DNA of 39,233 bases, taken from NCBI GenBank assembly GCA_947459415.1, contig CANHDN010000009.1:1-39233 (forward strand). Reading direction: 5' to 3'. Every line of letters begins with the position of its first letter. Positions within the stretch are counted from its first letter, which is position 1. The position numbers and the translations under genes were made by a program. The notes under the pieces were generated by a model. That model saw only the letters and a program-made list of their open reading frames with translations, ran no database searches and was not told where the DNA came from. Below, piece after piece: positions 1-10,288 of the stretch. This DNA is from Bacteroidota bacterium (GTDB taxonomy: Bacteria > Bacteroidota > Bacteroidia > UKL13-3).

Positions 1-1219
1 AAAGGTTTTCTCCGGTACCACAGCAGCACTAAAAAAGGAAAGTAATTTGGTTACAGAAGTCCTGGCTAAGTTTACCAATAAAAACAAGGTTTATATTGAT
101 ATTAGAAACGAGTTTAATTTTTCCATTAACTATTTTAAAAATTATGGAATAAGTGCAACAAATAATACAACCGATGTTAAACTCACCAAAGGTAGCAGCG
201 CGCAAACAACCGTAGATTATTATGGCAATAATTGGCCAATATTAATATTGGATGGCATAGGCTTTGGAACCACAAGCACCAACCACCAAGTATTAGGTAT
301 TAGTTTGCCATGTGGTAATGGTGATAATCCGGAGCCTATTGTTTATTTTAGTTTTGCTCGAAACATTGTTGCAGATTCTCTAATTGAGTTCAGTCATAAA
401 GAGGCATTCAAACTATTAACAGTTAATCAAAATTATACTAATATTTTTCATTTAGGATTGTATTGGTCCACGGGCGTGGCTTCTAGTTTTGTCCAGATAA
501 AGTATGCTAAGCTATTAACTGATAATTTACCATCTCCAATATCTACACAAGTTAGAAGTGATGGATTATTAGATTGTATTTTTGACTTGACACGATTGAA
601 GAACATTGTCAATGTAAATACAAAACAAGTCTATATTGAACAATCAATTTTTATCGATCTCAGAAAAACACACGTAGCATCTGGTATGTTTAATTTGGTG
701 GTATCATTAGATTCGGATATTATAACATTATCTATTTTGCCAAATTCCTTGAGGGAGTCACATAATAAACGAATCACTCCTAGTTATGTAGACAGTGAAA
801 CACCATTAGGTTTTCCACATTTGGCAGCCTCAAACTCTAGTGATGTAAACAATTTGCTATATAAAACTGAAGTTAGTAGTGCTAATGAAACTATACCTCT
901 TATATACTATAGATCAAGACATTCAGATGCTGTTGATTTATATGTAGAGCCAGATTTAAATTTAATCTCAAGCCTCACTTTAACTTTAGAACAATTTCAG
1001 GATATTATTGATACTGCTTCGAACTCGTCATTATATTATCAAAAACTTCCCGTTTATCTGGCCGTATCATCATATCTACATTTATTAGGTGATAATGATA
1101 TACAATATACGGAAATTGAACTTTCCTTAACGGGATACCAAATTAATAGTAATGTACTTAATACTATCAACCATTCTTTTACTCCGTCTTTAATATTGAA
1201 CGCTTATGGCCACATTTAG
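1..1219 (+). CDS. Hypothetical beta-rich protein, 5' end outside window
   Basis: The reading frame is open from base 2 to the stop at 1219 with no stop or ATG upstream, so the gene enters from the left edge. A TTG at 47 is only an internal start candidate. The visible part, about 405 residues, is rich in short beta-strand-like segments and in N, S, T and I, with no cysteine clusters or membrane segment. I do not recognise the family. Its last 14 bases overlap the next gene, and it is the first visible member of the eight-gene same-strand run ending at 19369. A structural or adhesive role in that cluster is only a guess from the composition. Confidence 0.75.
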   Translation, partial: KVFSGTTAALKKESNLVTEVLAKFTNKNKVYIDIRNEFNFSINYFKNYGISATNNTTDVKLTKGSSAQTTVDYYGNNWPILILDGIGFGTTSTNHQVLGISLPCGNGDNPEPIVYFSFARNIVADSLIEFSHKEAFKLLTVNQNYTNIFHLGLYWSTGVASSFVQIKYAKLLTDNLPSPISTQVRSDGLLDCIFDLTRLKNIVNVNTKQVYIEQSIFIDLRKTHVASGMFNLVVSLDSDIITLSILPNSLRESHNKRITPSYVDSETPLGFPHLAASNSSDVNNLLYKTEVSSANETIPLIYYRSRHSDAVDLYVEPDLNLISSLTLTLEQFQDIIDTASNSSLYYQKLPVYLAVSSYLHLLGDNDIQYTEIELSLTGYQINSNVLNTINHSFTPSLILNAYGHI

Positions 1220-2237
1220 CAGCAAACAAGTATTTCAAAAAACATCAACAATCAAACCAAAGAAGGTTGTGCCTCCTTTATGGGATTATGAGGTAAAAGA
1301 TTATGCAATGTATGCCTCGAAAGTTGGCATTAGTAATGCAATGAGCGAGTCAACATGGAACCGAAGTGATGGTTACTGGCTAACCAGAGATAGAGAAACA
1401 AATAATATATATTGGAAAAGCGCTTGTACGGCAATTGTATTAAATCAATGGAAAGGCCGCTTACTGCCTTTTGAACAAGTTAAAGACTTTTACAGATGGG
1501 CTGATTTGTCTATTAATAAAGTTAGACAACATGATATTATGTGGATGAAAGGGGCATATTATTTGGTTAGTGATTTGTCTGACCTCTATGATGAAGGGCT
1601 TACCGCTAATTTCGATATTTTAAATATAGAAGTCTTAATAAAGTTAAGGTCTATATTATTCCAACTTAATCATAAAATTGCAGATTATGCAATTGACCAA
1701 TTTCATAATCTAATATTTGGTGAAAATAGGAATGCAAGATTAAGGGGGATTGAGGCTTATAAATTTGATAGAGACTTCATAATATGGGAGCAATCTGTAA
1801 TTGCATTTCCAGTCTATAATTATTTTAAATCAAACTATCCGAATGCTTTAGGTCTACTTAATATTATTTTTAACAGTAGATTGGATTTATTCGAAATTGC
1901 ACTATCCCTTCAAGCATCCCCAATAACATTGTTCTTATGGAATTTGTTTAAACCAGCAGAAATACCAATTTATAGTAATTTGTATAACTCTGATTTAACA
2001 AAGGATACTAAAGAAAATACAAGATATGGTCAAGATGCTAGAATTTTAGCTCCTATAGCAATGCTTTACCCAGGAAACGAATTACATGATGTTAAAGACA
2101 TTCATTTGAATACAAATTCAATGGTTGAAATGAAAAACAAAGGTAAACTAGCATATCAACTAAAGTATAAATCCAATAGTTATTATGCTTATACATACAG
2201 ACGTGTTAATAAAAAAATACATGAAAAATTTAAATAG
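1206..2237 (+). CDS. Hypothetical helical protein (343 aa)
   Basis: The protein has a short lysine-rich N-terminus, then a mostly helical body rich in W, Y and F, with no signal peptide or membrane segment. A polar-aromatic stretch at about residues 178-198 (ARLRGIEAYKFDRDFIIWEQ) looks like a conserved family signature, but I cannot name the family. The start at 1206 overlaps the previous gene by 14 nt, and the end overlaps the lipoprotein gene by 17 nt, so all three are probably translationally coupled. The function is unknown; context ties it to the giant-protein cluster downstream. Confidence 0.75.
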   Translation: MATFSSKQVFQKTSTIKPKKVVPPLWDYEVKDYAMYASKVGISNAMSESTWNRSDGYWLTRDRETNNIYWKSACTAIVLNQWKGRLLPFEQVKDFYRWADLSINKVRQHDIMWMKGAYYLVSDLSDLYDEGLTANFDILNIEVLIKLRSILFQLNHKIADYAIDQFHNLIFGENRNARLRGIEAYKFDRDFIIWEQSVIAFPVYNYFKSNYPNALGLLNIIFNSRLDLFEIALSLQASPITLFLWNLFKPAEIPIYSNLYNSDLTKDTKENTRYGQDARILAPIAMLYPGNELHDVKDIHLNTNSMVEMKNKGKLAYQLKYKSNSYYAYTYRRVNKKIHEKFK

Positions 2238-3411
2238 AATATATACTTTAAATAAACTCAGAAAAATATTTAGTATGTTAATAGTTTTAATGATTCTAGG
2301 CTGTAATTTATTAGTAAGTGATCATTCGGAAAAAGACCATTTAACTGATTTAGATTTTATTAATTATTTTAATCTAAAGCTGATAGATTCTAATATTCAC
2401 TATTCAAAGGATTATACTTTTTTTATAAATGACACAATAGTACTCTCTAGTTTTTTAGATGGACCACCAACAGATGAAAATGGAAACCATGTTCTCTTAA
2501 AACAAATGTTGTTATTGTCATCATTAAAAGATACATCTAATAAATTAGTATGGAATTTCGCGCCATATACCAGCTCAGTAGTACGTTTTTTTGCTTATGA
2601 TGAAGAGTTTGCTTACGGCTATGATTTTGTAAGTTATGGACTAGTGAAGGTTGCCCACAAAAAGGATTATCAAACTATTGCACCATTAAGCCTCCCTGAA
2701 TTTTTACTGACATCAGGTGATTATGTCATTTTTGTGGATGATGAGGGGAAAAAATTGTTTAATTATAAATCAGGTGAGCTATTATGGAAATGGCCTTTGA
2801 GAAAAAGTAGTTTTGAATTGGCAATAATAGAAAATTACCTTATTAAGTCAGAAATAGAACGTTCTAAAGAAAATGACGGATATGTAATTACAATTGCTTG
2901 TGTTGACTTAAAAACAAAAAATAAAATATGGGAAAGGAAATACTCAAGAAATAAATCAGAGGGTATCATTGTTTCCCCTGACTTCACTTTTGTTGATGCA
3001 AACATTCAAACAGATGGAATAAAGCATGTGATTTTTCAAACACTTAAAACCATTGATTTTATAGATGTAAGTTCAAATAGGATGAACTTTCAAATACAAA
3101 AAAACGTAGAAGGATTTGCAAAAACTAACGTTAATATAAGCTATCCTTACGTTTATTATTCTATCAATGACAGCTTAAAATGTTTTAATATTAAAACAAA
3201 AGAGCATGAATGGTCAAAAAAAATTAATTTAAATGTCGAACGGATAGAGTTATGGAGAGAGCATCTCCTGTTTGTTTCGAAAGACTCATTATATGTTGCA
3301 CCCTTGAAATCACGAGAAATTGATAAGGTTTTTCCAATAAGTTTTTTATACGACATAAGACGTAATAACTACAGCAAATGCATAGTCATTAACAAAAAGA
3401 TCTACAACTAA
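2221..3411 (+). CDS. PQQ-like beta-propeller lipoprotein
   Basis: I prefer the ATG at 2221 over upstream starts inside the preceding gene. It gives a lysine/arginine-rich n-region, a hydrophobic core and a lipobox (LMILGC) with the lipidated Cys near residue 28. The mature part (about 370 aa) repeats the PQQ-like propeller blade pattern, strand-D-x-K-T-x-x-x-x-W: for example around GELLWKWPL, DLKTKNKIWERKYS and NIKTKEHEWSKKI. Known members are beta-propellers used as scaffolds or binding platforms; no PQQ enzyme residues are evident. It should sit on a membrane facing the periplasm or the outside. It ends 2 nt before the DUF6603-like gene. Apart from the FG-GAP protein, it is the only clearly exported member of the cluster. 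Confidence 0.8.
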   Translation: MKNLNRIYTLNKLRKIFSMLIVLMILGCNLLVSDHSEKDHLTDLDFINYFNLKLIDSNIHYSKDYTFFINDTIVLSSFLDGPPTDENGNHVLLKQMLLLSSLKDTSNKLVWNFAPYTSSVVRFFAYDEEFAYGYDFVSYGLVKVAHKKDYQTIAPLSLPEFLLTSGDYVIFVDDEGKKLFNYKSGELLWKWPLRKSSFELAIIENYLIKSEIERSKENDGYVITIACVDLKTKNKIWERKYSRNKSEGIIVSPDFTFVDANIQTDGIKHVIFQTLKTIDFIDVSSNRMNFQIQKNVEGFAKTNVNISYPYVYYSINDSLKCFNIKTKEHEWSKKINLNVERIELWREHLLFVSKDSLYVAPLKSREIDKVFPISFLYDIRRNNYSKCIVINKKIYN

Positions 3412-3413
3412 CC

Positions 3414-6400
3414 ATGCCTACCAACTATAAACCATCCATATCCTCGCTTATACCCTTTAGTGAGTTACCTCAAATACCCGGGTTAACGGGTAATTTGAGT
3501 ACTATATTTTCAAAACTATATTATGCTAACCTCAAGGTACACAAAAGTGCCAATGGTGACGCAGGTTACTACAGCATGAATTTGCAGTTGGACCAAAATG
3601 GTGAGTTTGGAATTCCATTTGGCGATTTTAATGTGGCCATAAATAAAAACTCAGGTGGGTTTGCTTTTACATTAGAGTACAAATGGATTATTTTAAAATA
3701 CCTAAGAGGCTTTAGTATTGATGATATCCCAACTGATGCAGCAGATTATGTAGACATTTTACTAAAAGTAACCGGTATTAACGATAAACAATTGTTGTAT
3801 GCCGCAATTGATGCGTTTTATTGGGATGCAGAAGACCCTTTAGCAGCTTTTTTGCAGGATGTTAAAGATAATTTTTCAGGTTATGGAAGTGTTACTTTAA
3901 CCGGTACAACCACCGAACAAATTATAGATAATTTAATAACGGATTTACAGGCTGCAAACACCAGCAATAGTATTCCGCTATTAATAACAACCACATGTGT
4001 TGTAGGTGTAGATTTCGATGAAATTTTCGAAAAGGTACAACTACTTTTTAGTGGAGTAATGGGTACTTTCTCGTTAGACAATCTACTCGAAATTTTAACA
4101 CCACAGTTTAAAGCCTCATTTGGTATAAATGAGTTGAGTTTAGAGTTCCCTAGGAGTATTTTAATACCTTACGATGAAGAAGATGAGAATGCAAAGTCAG
4201 CTCTAGTTGCTACCGGAGATATCAGCATGAGCTATGGAAACAAACAGGGTTTTGAGTTTGATTTTGAAGACAATGTAACGTTTGAATTTCCTAAATCATA
4301 CATTGGCAAAACGGGATTTACTGTTGAATTTTCAGGTGCTAAAGTTGATTTAAGTAAAACTAAAAATATTCCGGAGGCTGATGCTGATGGAAGAAGTGTT
4401 GAGTTTAATGGTGTTTTTGTTCAAGATGCTACTATTTATTTACCTGATGAGTGGACAAGAAGCGCATCATCAGAAGCAATTGAAATTAAAGGAACCGATT
4501 TATTAATTGGTACCGAGGGTGGTTTGTCGGGTATTATAGGTATACAAGGTAATGATGTATTAGAAATTGATTTGTTTGGGTTAACCATAACTTTCGATAC
4601 TTTTAGTGCAACGTTTTCTAAAAACAGTTTAGTTGATTCTGACATAACCGGCACCTTAGTAATAGCCGGATTAATTGATAAAAATACAGATGAAGATGCA
4701 GAGTTAAGCTTCAGCATGTCGTGGGATGGAGATGGATACGAAATCATCATTTCTTCTGAAGATGAAAATGGTATTTTACTCGGTGTGGGCTCACAAATGG
4801 ATATTACTTTAAAAGAACTTAAACTTGCGAAAAAAGATGGCAAGTGGGAGTTTGGCAGTAAAGGCAAAATTGAGCGCCTAAGCACATTAGGTAAATTGGA
4901 TGCTATAATACCGGAGACCATCAATATAGAAGAGTTTTTGTTGATGCAAGAAGGTGATAACAATTACGATATTACATTTACTTGGCCAAATGATGTTAAC
5001 GCAACGCTTACAGATGAAGAAGGATTTTTTGTAGAAATCCCGCTTGATAAAAAAATACTCGATGCGTTTACGCTACACTTATTAAAAGTAAAAATTAAAG
5101 AAGCTCAAGATAATGGCATAAGTATAACAACCACAGTTAATGCTTCGTTAGAACTTGGCCCTATAACCGGAAGTGTAACCGGTGCAGGGATAGAAACCAA
5201 TGTTTCTTTCCCCAATGGTGGTGGTAATTTAGGACCAATGCAGGTTGATCTTTCTTTTGTATCGCCTACCGGTGTTGGTATTGGCATTAAAAATGATTTT
5301 ATAAAAGGTGCAGGTTACTTCAGTTATGATAAAGAAAAGTCTACCTACTCAGGAGCATTAGAAGTAGAATTATTTGATTACAAGTTTAAAGCCATTGGTA
5401 TATTAAGTACCAAAATGCCGGATGGAAGTGATGGCTATTCTATATTAATAATACTTACAGGGGAGTTTAATCCACCATTTGAGTTAGGGTATGGCTTTAC
5501 CTTAAATGCCATTGGAGGTATGGTAGGTTTAAACCGTACAAGCAATGTTGATGTATTGCGCGCAGGAGTAATTGATAACTCGTTGGCCAATATTTTATTC
5601 CCAACAGACATAGCCAAAAATGGCGAAAAAATAATACAGGATATTAGTGCTGCTTTCCCAGTTAAAAAGGGTAGATTTTTAATTGGCCCTATGGCCAAAA
5701 TTGGTTGGGGTAAGCCCAATGTAATTGTGGGCGATGTAGCCTTGGTAGTAGAATTACCGGCTCCGGTATCATTACACTTACTAGGTGTTATTCGTGCTGT
5801 TTTACCGGATGGTGATGAACCAATGTTGAAATTGCAAGTAAACTTCTTAGGAACATTAGATCTTGGTAAAAAGCAATTATCGTTTGATGCATTTATATAT
5901 GAATCTTATTTCCTTGCTTTTGCAATAACCGGTAGTGTTGCACTTAGGTTGTATTGGGGCCAAAACGCTAACTTCTTATATTCTGTTGGTGGTTTCCATC
6001 CTGCATACACGCCACCACCAATGAATTTGTTACCAATGTCACGCATTGGTATGGGCTTCTCGTCATCTAACGCTTCTATGGCTTTGCAAAGTTATTTTGC
6101 AATAACTACCAATTCAGTTCAGTTTGGTTCTTCATTACAAGCCAAAGCACGCATATCAAAGTTTAGTGCCGAAGGAGGTGCTGGTTTTGATGCATTATTT
6201 ATGTTTGCACCATTTTCTTTTGTGGCAAATATTTGGGCTAATGTGTGTATTAAAGCTTGGGATACTACCTTATTTAACCTTGGCGCCAACATTACATTAA
6301 GTGGTCCAAACCCTTGGCAAGCGTATGGCTCTGTTAAGTTTGAAGTGTTGTGGATTGATTACGAAATTGATTTTGATATCACATTATCAAGCGGTGCAAA

Positions 6401-7190
6401 ACCTGAATTAAAATATTATGCTTTAAAGGAGTTGCTTGAAGGAGCATTAAAAGATAAAGCCAATTGGAGCGTAACGCCACCAAGTAAAAATTTAGCCCAG
6501 GTATCAGTGGTCGATAATAAAAACGATAGTTTTATTGTTCATCCATTTGGAAGCATCAGGTTTAGTCAAAAACTTATTCCATTAAATACCACGGTTCAAA
6601 AATATGGTAACGGTAAAGTTTGGAAAAATAACCCGGGCGATGAACATGTTCATGTTTCGTTTGGTAACATTACCGATGGAACAAATACCCTGAGTAAAAA
6701 AACGGCTACTGAATTATTTCCTCGTGGCGAATTTTTCTACTTAAACTCAAGCGATCGTTTATCCTCAAAAGGTGCCTACATAAATTTACCTTCTGGTGTT
6801 GAAATTAGTGGCGCATCTGATTTGGAGTTTTATTACGGTAACAGCAAACGCATTGTGTTTAATGAGCTAGCTTTTGATAGAGGAAAAAGGTCAGAAAATG
6901 GTGTGGTAGAAATATCACCTGATATTTTGGATAGACATAACATTGGTGCAACAGTAAGAAATATGTCTTTTTCAGCTCAAACCAACCAAAAACCTACACA
7001 CGGACCCGAGATAATTGAAGAGAAACCTCATGGATACGCAGTGTTAAGCAAAACTAATTTAACCAACATAAACGGTACTGTTGTATTCAACAATATTTGG
7101 GATGCAGAGCAATACCAAAAAGAATACTACCAAACCAACCCAATACAAAGAGATGCTACTTTAATACTTCACACGTCAGAAATAGAATAG
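3414..7190 (+). CDS. Giant DUF6603-like protein (1258 aa)
   Basis: The protein has no signal peptide. Its N-terminal 150 residues are mixed alpha/beta, then comes a very long beta-rich region of alternating short strands with many D/N/G turns. At about residues 690-990 there is a region I recognise as DUF6603-like: GYGFTLNAIGG, then a block ending near 860 with WGQNANFLYSVGGFHPAYTP, then FSAEGGAGFDALFMFAPF. DUF6603 is uncharacterised and occurs in bacteria and fungi, generally in very large proteins. The C-terminal 250 residues form a separate mixed domain. The gene starts 2 nt after the lipoprotein stop and ends 4 nt before the next gene. The architecture suggests a large beta-solenoid or barrel-like structural protein, but this is inference. 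Confidence 0.8.
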   Translation: MPTNYKPSISSLIPFSELPQIPGLTGNLSTIFSKLYYANLKVHKSANGDAGYYSMNLQLDQNGEFGIPFGDFNVAINKNSGGFAFTLEYKWIILKYLRGFSIDDIPTDAADYVDILLKVTGINDKQLLYAAIDAFYWDAEDPLAAFLQDVKDNFSGYGSVTLTGTTTEQIIDNLITDLQAANTSNSIPLLITTTCVVGVDFDEIFEKVQLLFSGVMGTFSLDNLLEILTPQFKASFGINELSLEFPRSILIPYDEEDENAKSALVATGDISMSYGNKQGFEFDFEDNVTFEFPKSYIGKTGFTVEFSGAKVDLSKTKNIPEADADGRSVEFNGVFVQDATIYLPDEWTRSASSEAIEIKGTDLLIGTEGGLSGIIGIQGNDVLEIDLFGLTITFDTFSATFSKNSLVDSDITGTLVIAGLIDKNTDEDAELSFSMSWDGDGYEIIISSEDENGILLGVGSQMDITLKELKLAKKDGKWEFGSKGKIERLSTLGKLDAIIPETINIEEFLLMQEGDNNYDITFTWPNDVNATLTDEEGFFVEIPLDKKILDAFTLHLLKVKIKEAQDNGISITTTVNASLELGPITGSVTGAGIETNVSFPNGGGNLGPMQVDLSFVSPTGVGIGIKNDFIKGAGYFSYDKEKSTYSGALEVELFDYKFKAIGILSTKMPDGSDGYSILIILTGEFNPPFELGYGFTLNAIGGMVGLNRTSNVDVLRAGVIDNSLANILFPTDIAKNGEKIIQDISAAFPVKKGRFLIGPMAKIGWGKPNVIVGDVALVVELPAPVSLHLLGVIRAVLPDGDEPMLKLQVNFLGTLDLGKKQLSFDAFIYESYFLAFAITGSVALRLYWGQNANFLYSVGGFHPAYTPPPMNLLPMSRIGMGFSSSNASMALQSYFAITTNSVQFGSSLQAKARISKFSAEGGAGFDALFMFAPFSFVANIWANVCIKAWDTTLFNLGANITLSGPNPWQAYGSVKFEVLWIDYEIDFDITLSSGAKPELKYYALKELLEGALKDKANWSVTPPSKNLAQVSVVDNKNDSFIVHPFGSIRFSQKLIPLNTTVQKYGNGKVWKNNPGDEHVHVSFGNITDGTNTLSKKTATELFPRGEFFYLNSSDRLSSKGAYINLPSGVEISGASDLEFYYGNSKRIVFNELAFDRGKRSENGVVEISPDILDRHNIGATVRNMSFSAQTNQKPTHGPEIIEEKPHGYAVLSKTNLTNINGTVVFNNIWDAEQYQKEYYQTNPIQRDATLILHTSEIE

Positions 7191-7194
7191 TCTT

Positions 7195-10100
7195 ATGTCA
7201 ACACCAACATATATAACCTATATACCGCATATCAGATATGGTATTGCAACCGGGATAACTACCGAAGATAATTTTGGAACAAACCCAACAGCAGGCGGCA
7301 ACCAAAGAAATGCTATTTCTTTAAATTTTCAGTTTGCAGGTAAAATGAAAGATTCAGATGGCTTAACACCATTTACTGTTCCTGATTTTGCTTCAAAAGA
7401 AATTGAATTGTATGGCCCTGGCGATATATTAGGTATCGACCCAGCTGCTGTTATTAGGACAAGTCCACCCGCAGGTGTAAATGTATTTGAACCTAATTAC
7501 CTGTCTTATGTAGAGTTTTATGAGGAAGACTTTCCTTGGCGCTACACACCTTTAAAAGCGGCCACAGATGGCGATCAAAAGAAGTTGCGTCCTTGGTTAA
7601 GTTTAGTGGTTTTAGATGATTCGGAATTTGAGCAAGTAGATTTGCCCAATGCCCCATTATCGGTTATTAAGTTAAAACAAAAACCTTCGCTGGTATTTCC
7701 TAACCCTCAGCAAATGTGGGCTTGGGCCCATGTGCAAGTAAATGGAAATTACGGAGCAGCTCCTACATTAGAAAGTTTAAAAGCAGCCGTTAAGGCTGAT
7801 AAGGCAGCCAATCCTGATATTGCTTTATCAAGGGTACTTTGCCCACGTAGGTTAAAACCCAACAAACAATACCATGCATTTTTAATACCTACTTTTGAGT
7901 TAGGTCGCAGAGCCGGGTTAGGTTTCGAAACTACTGACATCAGCATACAAAAATCGGCATGGGATTTAACCGATACTGATATGCAAGTATCAACCATTGA
8001 TAACCCAAGTATAAGAGGATACAACCAGTTTTATCCTGTTTATTACAAGTGGAGTTTTTCAACAGGTAACAATGATGATTTTGAATCGTTGGTTAATAAA
8101 ATTAAACCTAAATATTTAGGTCCCGAAACCGGGCACCGCCCTTTAGAGATTCAAGACCCCGGTCATCCGTCATTATACAATAATCTACCACCTACCATAA
8201 CAGATGGTACGCTAACATTAGAAGGCATATTAAAACCCATTATTAACGATAATGCTTTAGATTTCGATTCGCAATGGGAACTTAATGAAAGCAACGATTA
8301 TTTGGTGGCATTAAAGGATTACCTTAACCAACAAGAGTCTTATTTAACATCAAATCCTACTGATGACCCTGTGGTATCTGCACCTTTGTATGGAGCAAAA
8401 CATATACCTGCCACAACGGTAAATACCACTACTGTAAATTGGTTTACACGCATCAATCTCGACCCACGTTACAGGGCCATGGCCGGACTTGGTGCCGAGG
8501 TAGTAAGGCGCTACCAAGAAGATTATATGGCAAAAGCTTGGGACCAAGTAGGAGATGTGATAGAAAAAAACAAAACACTAAACACCTTGGCTTTGGCGCA
8601 ATTTGCCATGCGTGCCAATTACGAAAAAAATATTGCCTCTTTAACAGATGAAGAAGTGGTTAACCTGTCTTCTTCATTGTTAAGTAAAATGGTTTCTCCT
8701 GCTTTGGGCTCAGTAACTTACACGGCTGCCATGGCTCAAAGTAATTTACCCGCAAATGTAACCTCGGCTGCATTTAGGCGTTTAATAAGGCCGGGTAGTG
8801 TAACCGTAAAACAATTATTTGCCGGCACAAGTGGCCAATTTGCAGCTAATTTAATAGCACAAATTAACAGCGGCACAGTTCAGGTTTCGCCACCCATGCA
8901 TACCCCAACCGGGCATGCATCTATCACGGCTATTCCGCAAAGTCAATTTAGTGCAAGTTTTGTAAATAGTATTGCTTCGCACAATAAGTTTTCATTAAGC
9001 CAACCTGGTAGTTTTATAACGGCATCTACGGGTGGTGCCAATACTTCTGCCGCTAATAATTTTATAAGCATAGCTTCGGGGTTACACCAACATATTGGTA
9101 CGCTACCAACATTGCCTGCACCTGCACCTGCTTTTGACATTACTGTAGCTGCACAAGAAATTAAAGAAAAAATAAACCCTGCAGAAAGTGTAAAAGCCTA
9201 CACCAATAAATTATTTGTGCGCAACGGGGCCGATGGTACAACAGCTTCGTTTAACGATGTAAAGCCCGTAATGGCTGCACCTGCTATTGTAGCACCTATG
9301 TACAAACCATTGGCCGAAATTTCTACAGAGTACCTTATGCCCGGCTTAAAATACATTACCGATAATAGCGTTAGTTTATTATTGGCCAACCAAAAAATGA
9401 TGGAAGCATACATGCTTGGTGTAAATTGCGAAATTAACCGGGAGTTAACATGGCGTGGTTACCCTACCGACCAGCGCGGTACACCTTTCCGTCATTTCTG
9501 GGATTTTGCAAATGGCTTACAAGGTGGTAATTTTAAAGCTTTGGCTTCTAACCAAGGATTAATGGATATACATCCCGTGCATAAATGGCGAACCGGCCCA
9601 ACGCAAACAGGTGCATTAAGTGCGATAGGTGCCAATAGCAGCCGTACCACACCACCAAGTAACCAAATAGTATTAACCATGCGTGGCGAGTTATTGCGCA
9701 GGTACCCCAATACTGCAATTTATGCAGCAAAGGCTAAATGGCACCCTAATGGCCGTAACATAGTAAGACCATTACTAAGTACAGACATTTCTGCAGATAT
9801 GGAAGATACCAACAAAATACGCAAACCAATATTTACAGCACGTGTAGAACCCGATGTGTTTTTGGTAGGTTTTGATTTAACCTATACAGATGCCAAAGGC
9901 GATTCTGCTTTTGGCACTGGTACAAATGCTGGTTGGTATTTTGTAATGGAAGAACGACTAACCGAACCGCACTTTGGTGCTGATTTGACAACTGATCGCT
10001 CCAATCCCTTTAATACAACCATTGAGCAATGGAATCAGCTTTCATGGCCCCATATTGGAGTTGAAGAAGGAGGTCATATTCAATTTACGAGTTTAAACAA

Positions 10101-10269
10101 CCAGGGTGTAATAATAGCAAATACAGCAACTGGTGTAACTCCAATTAAAGTAGAGTTTGAGGATAAACAGATAAATTGGAAAAGGAACTCGGCCGATATG
10201 GCCTATGCAATGCATCGTGATGCAACAAGAGTAATGATTCATTCAGCAGATATGTTACCTAATTTATAG
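7195..10269 (+). CDS. Large uncharacterised conserved protein (1024 aa)
   Basis: I recognise the pattern but no name. Conserved blocks are LRPWLSLVVLDDSEF near residues 131-146, WAWAHVQVNG near 178, INLDPRYRAMAGLGAEVV near 418-437, and ELTWRGYPTDQRGTPFRHFWD near 749-769, with GWYFVMEERLTEPHFG near 910. From memory these blocks recur in giant hypothetical proteins of Actinobacteria, Cyanobacteria and others, next to homologues of the 1885-aa and 618-aa proteins encoded downstream here. There is no signal peptide, and a long A/S/T-rich central linker lies at about 500-680. The gene is 4 nt after the DUF6603-like gene. Function is unknown; the genetic linkage suggests a multi-subunit assembly. 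Confidence 0.8.
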   Translation: MSTPTYITYIPHIRYGIATGITTEDNFGTNPTAGGNQRNAISLNFQFAGKMKDSDGLTPFTVPDFASKEIELYGPGDILGIDPAAVIRTSPPAGVNVFEPNYLSYVEFYEEDFPWRYTPLKAATDGDQKKLRPWLSLVVLDDSEFEQVDLPNAPLSVIKLKQKPSLVFPNPQQMWAWAHVQVNGNYGAAPTLESLKAAVKADKAANPDIALSRVLCPRRLKPNKQYHAFLIPTFELGRRAGLGFETTDISIQKSAWDLTDTDMQVSTIDNPSIRGYNQFYPVYYKWSFSTGNNDDFESLVNKIKPKYLGPETGHRPLEIQDPGHPSLYNNLPPTITDGTLTLEGILKPIINDNALDFDSQWELNESNDYLVALKDYLNQQESYLTSNPTDDPVVSAPLYGAKHIPATTVNTTTVNWFTRINLDPRYRAMAGLGAEVVRRYQEDYMAKAWDQVGDVIEKNKTLNTLALAQFAMRANYEKNIASLTDEEVVNLSSSLLSKMVSPALGSVTYTAAMAQSNLPANVTSAAFRRLIRPGSVTVKQLFAGTSGQFAANLIAQINSGTVQVSPPMHTPTGHASITAIPQSQFSASFVNSIASHNKFSLSQPGSFITASTGGANTSAANNFISIASGLHQHIGTLPTLPAPAPAFDITVAAQEIKEKINPAESVKAYTNKLFVRNGADGTTASFNDVKPVMAAPAIVAPMYKPLAEISTEYLMPGLKYITDNSVSLLLANQKMMEAYMLGVNCEINRELTWRGYPTDQRGTPFRHFWDFANGLQGGNFKALASNQGLMDIHPVHKWRTGPTQTGALSAIGANSSRTTPPSNQIVLTMRGELLRRYPNTAIYAAKAKWHPNGRNIVRPLLSTDISADMEDTNKIRKPIFTARVEPDVFLVGFDLTYTDAKGDSAFGTGTNAGWYFVMEERLTEPHFGADLTTDRSNPFNTTIEQWNQLSWPHIGVEEGGHIQFTSLNNQGVIIANTATGVTPIKVEFEDKQINWKRNSADMAYAMHRDATRVMIHSADMLPNL

Positions 10270-10288
10270 TTTTTAATAAAATAAGATT

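Noticed and set aside
4436-4963. 175-aa open frame on the minus strand
   Set aside because: It lies wholly within the 1258-aa gene and its translation is low-complexity S/P/I/L-rich with no family features, so it is an antisense shadow.
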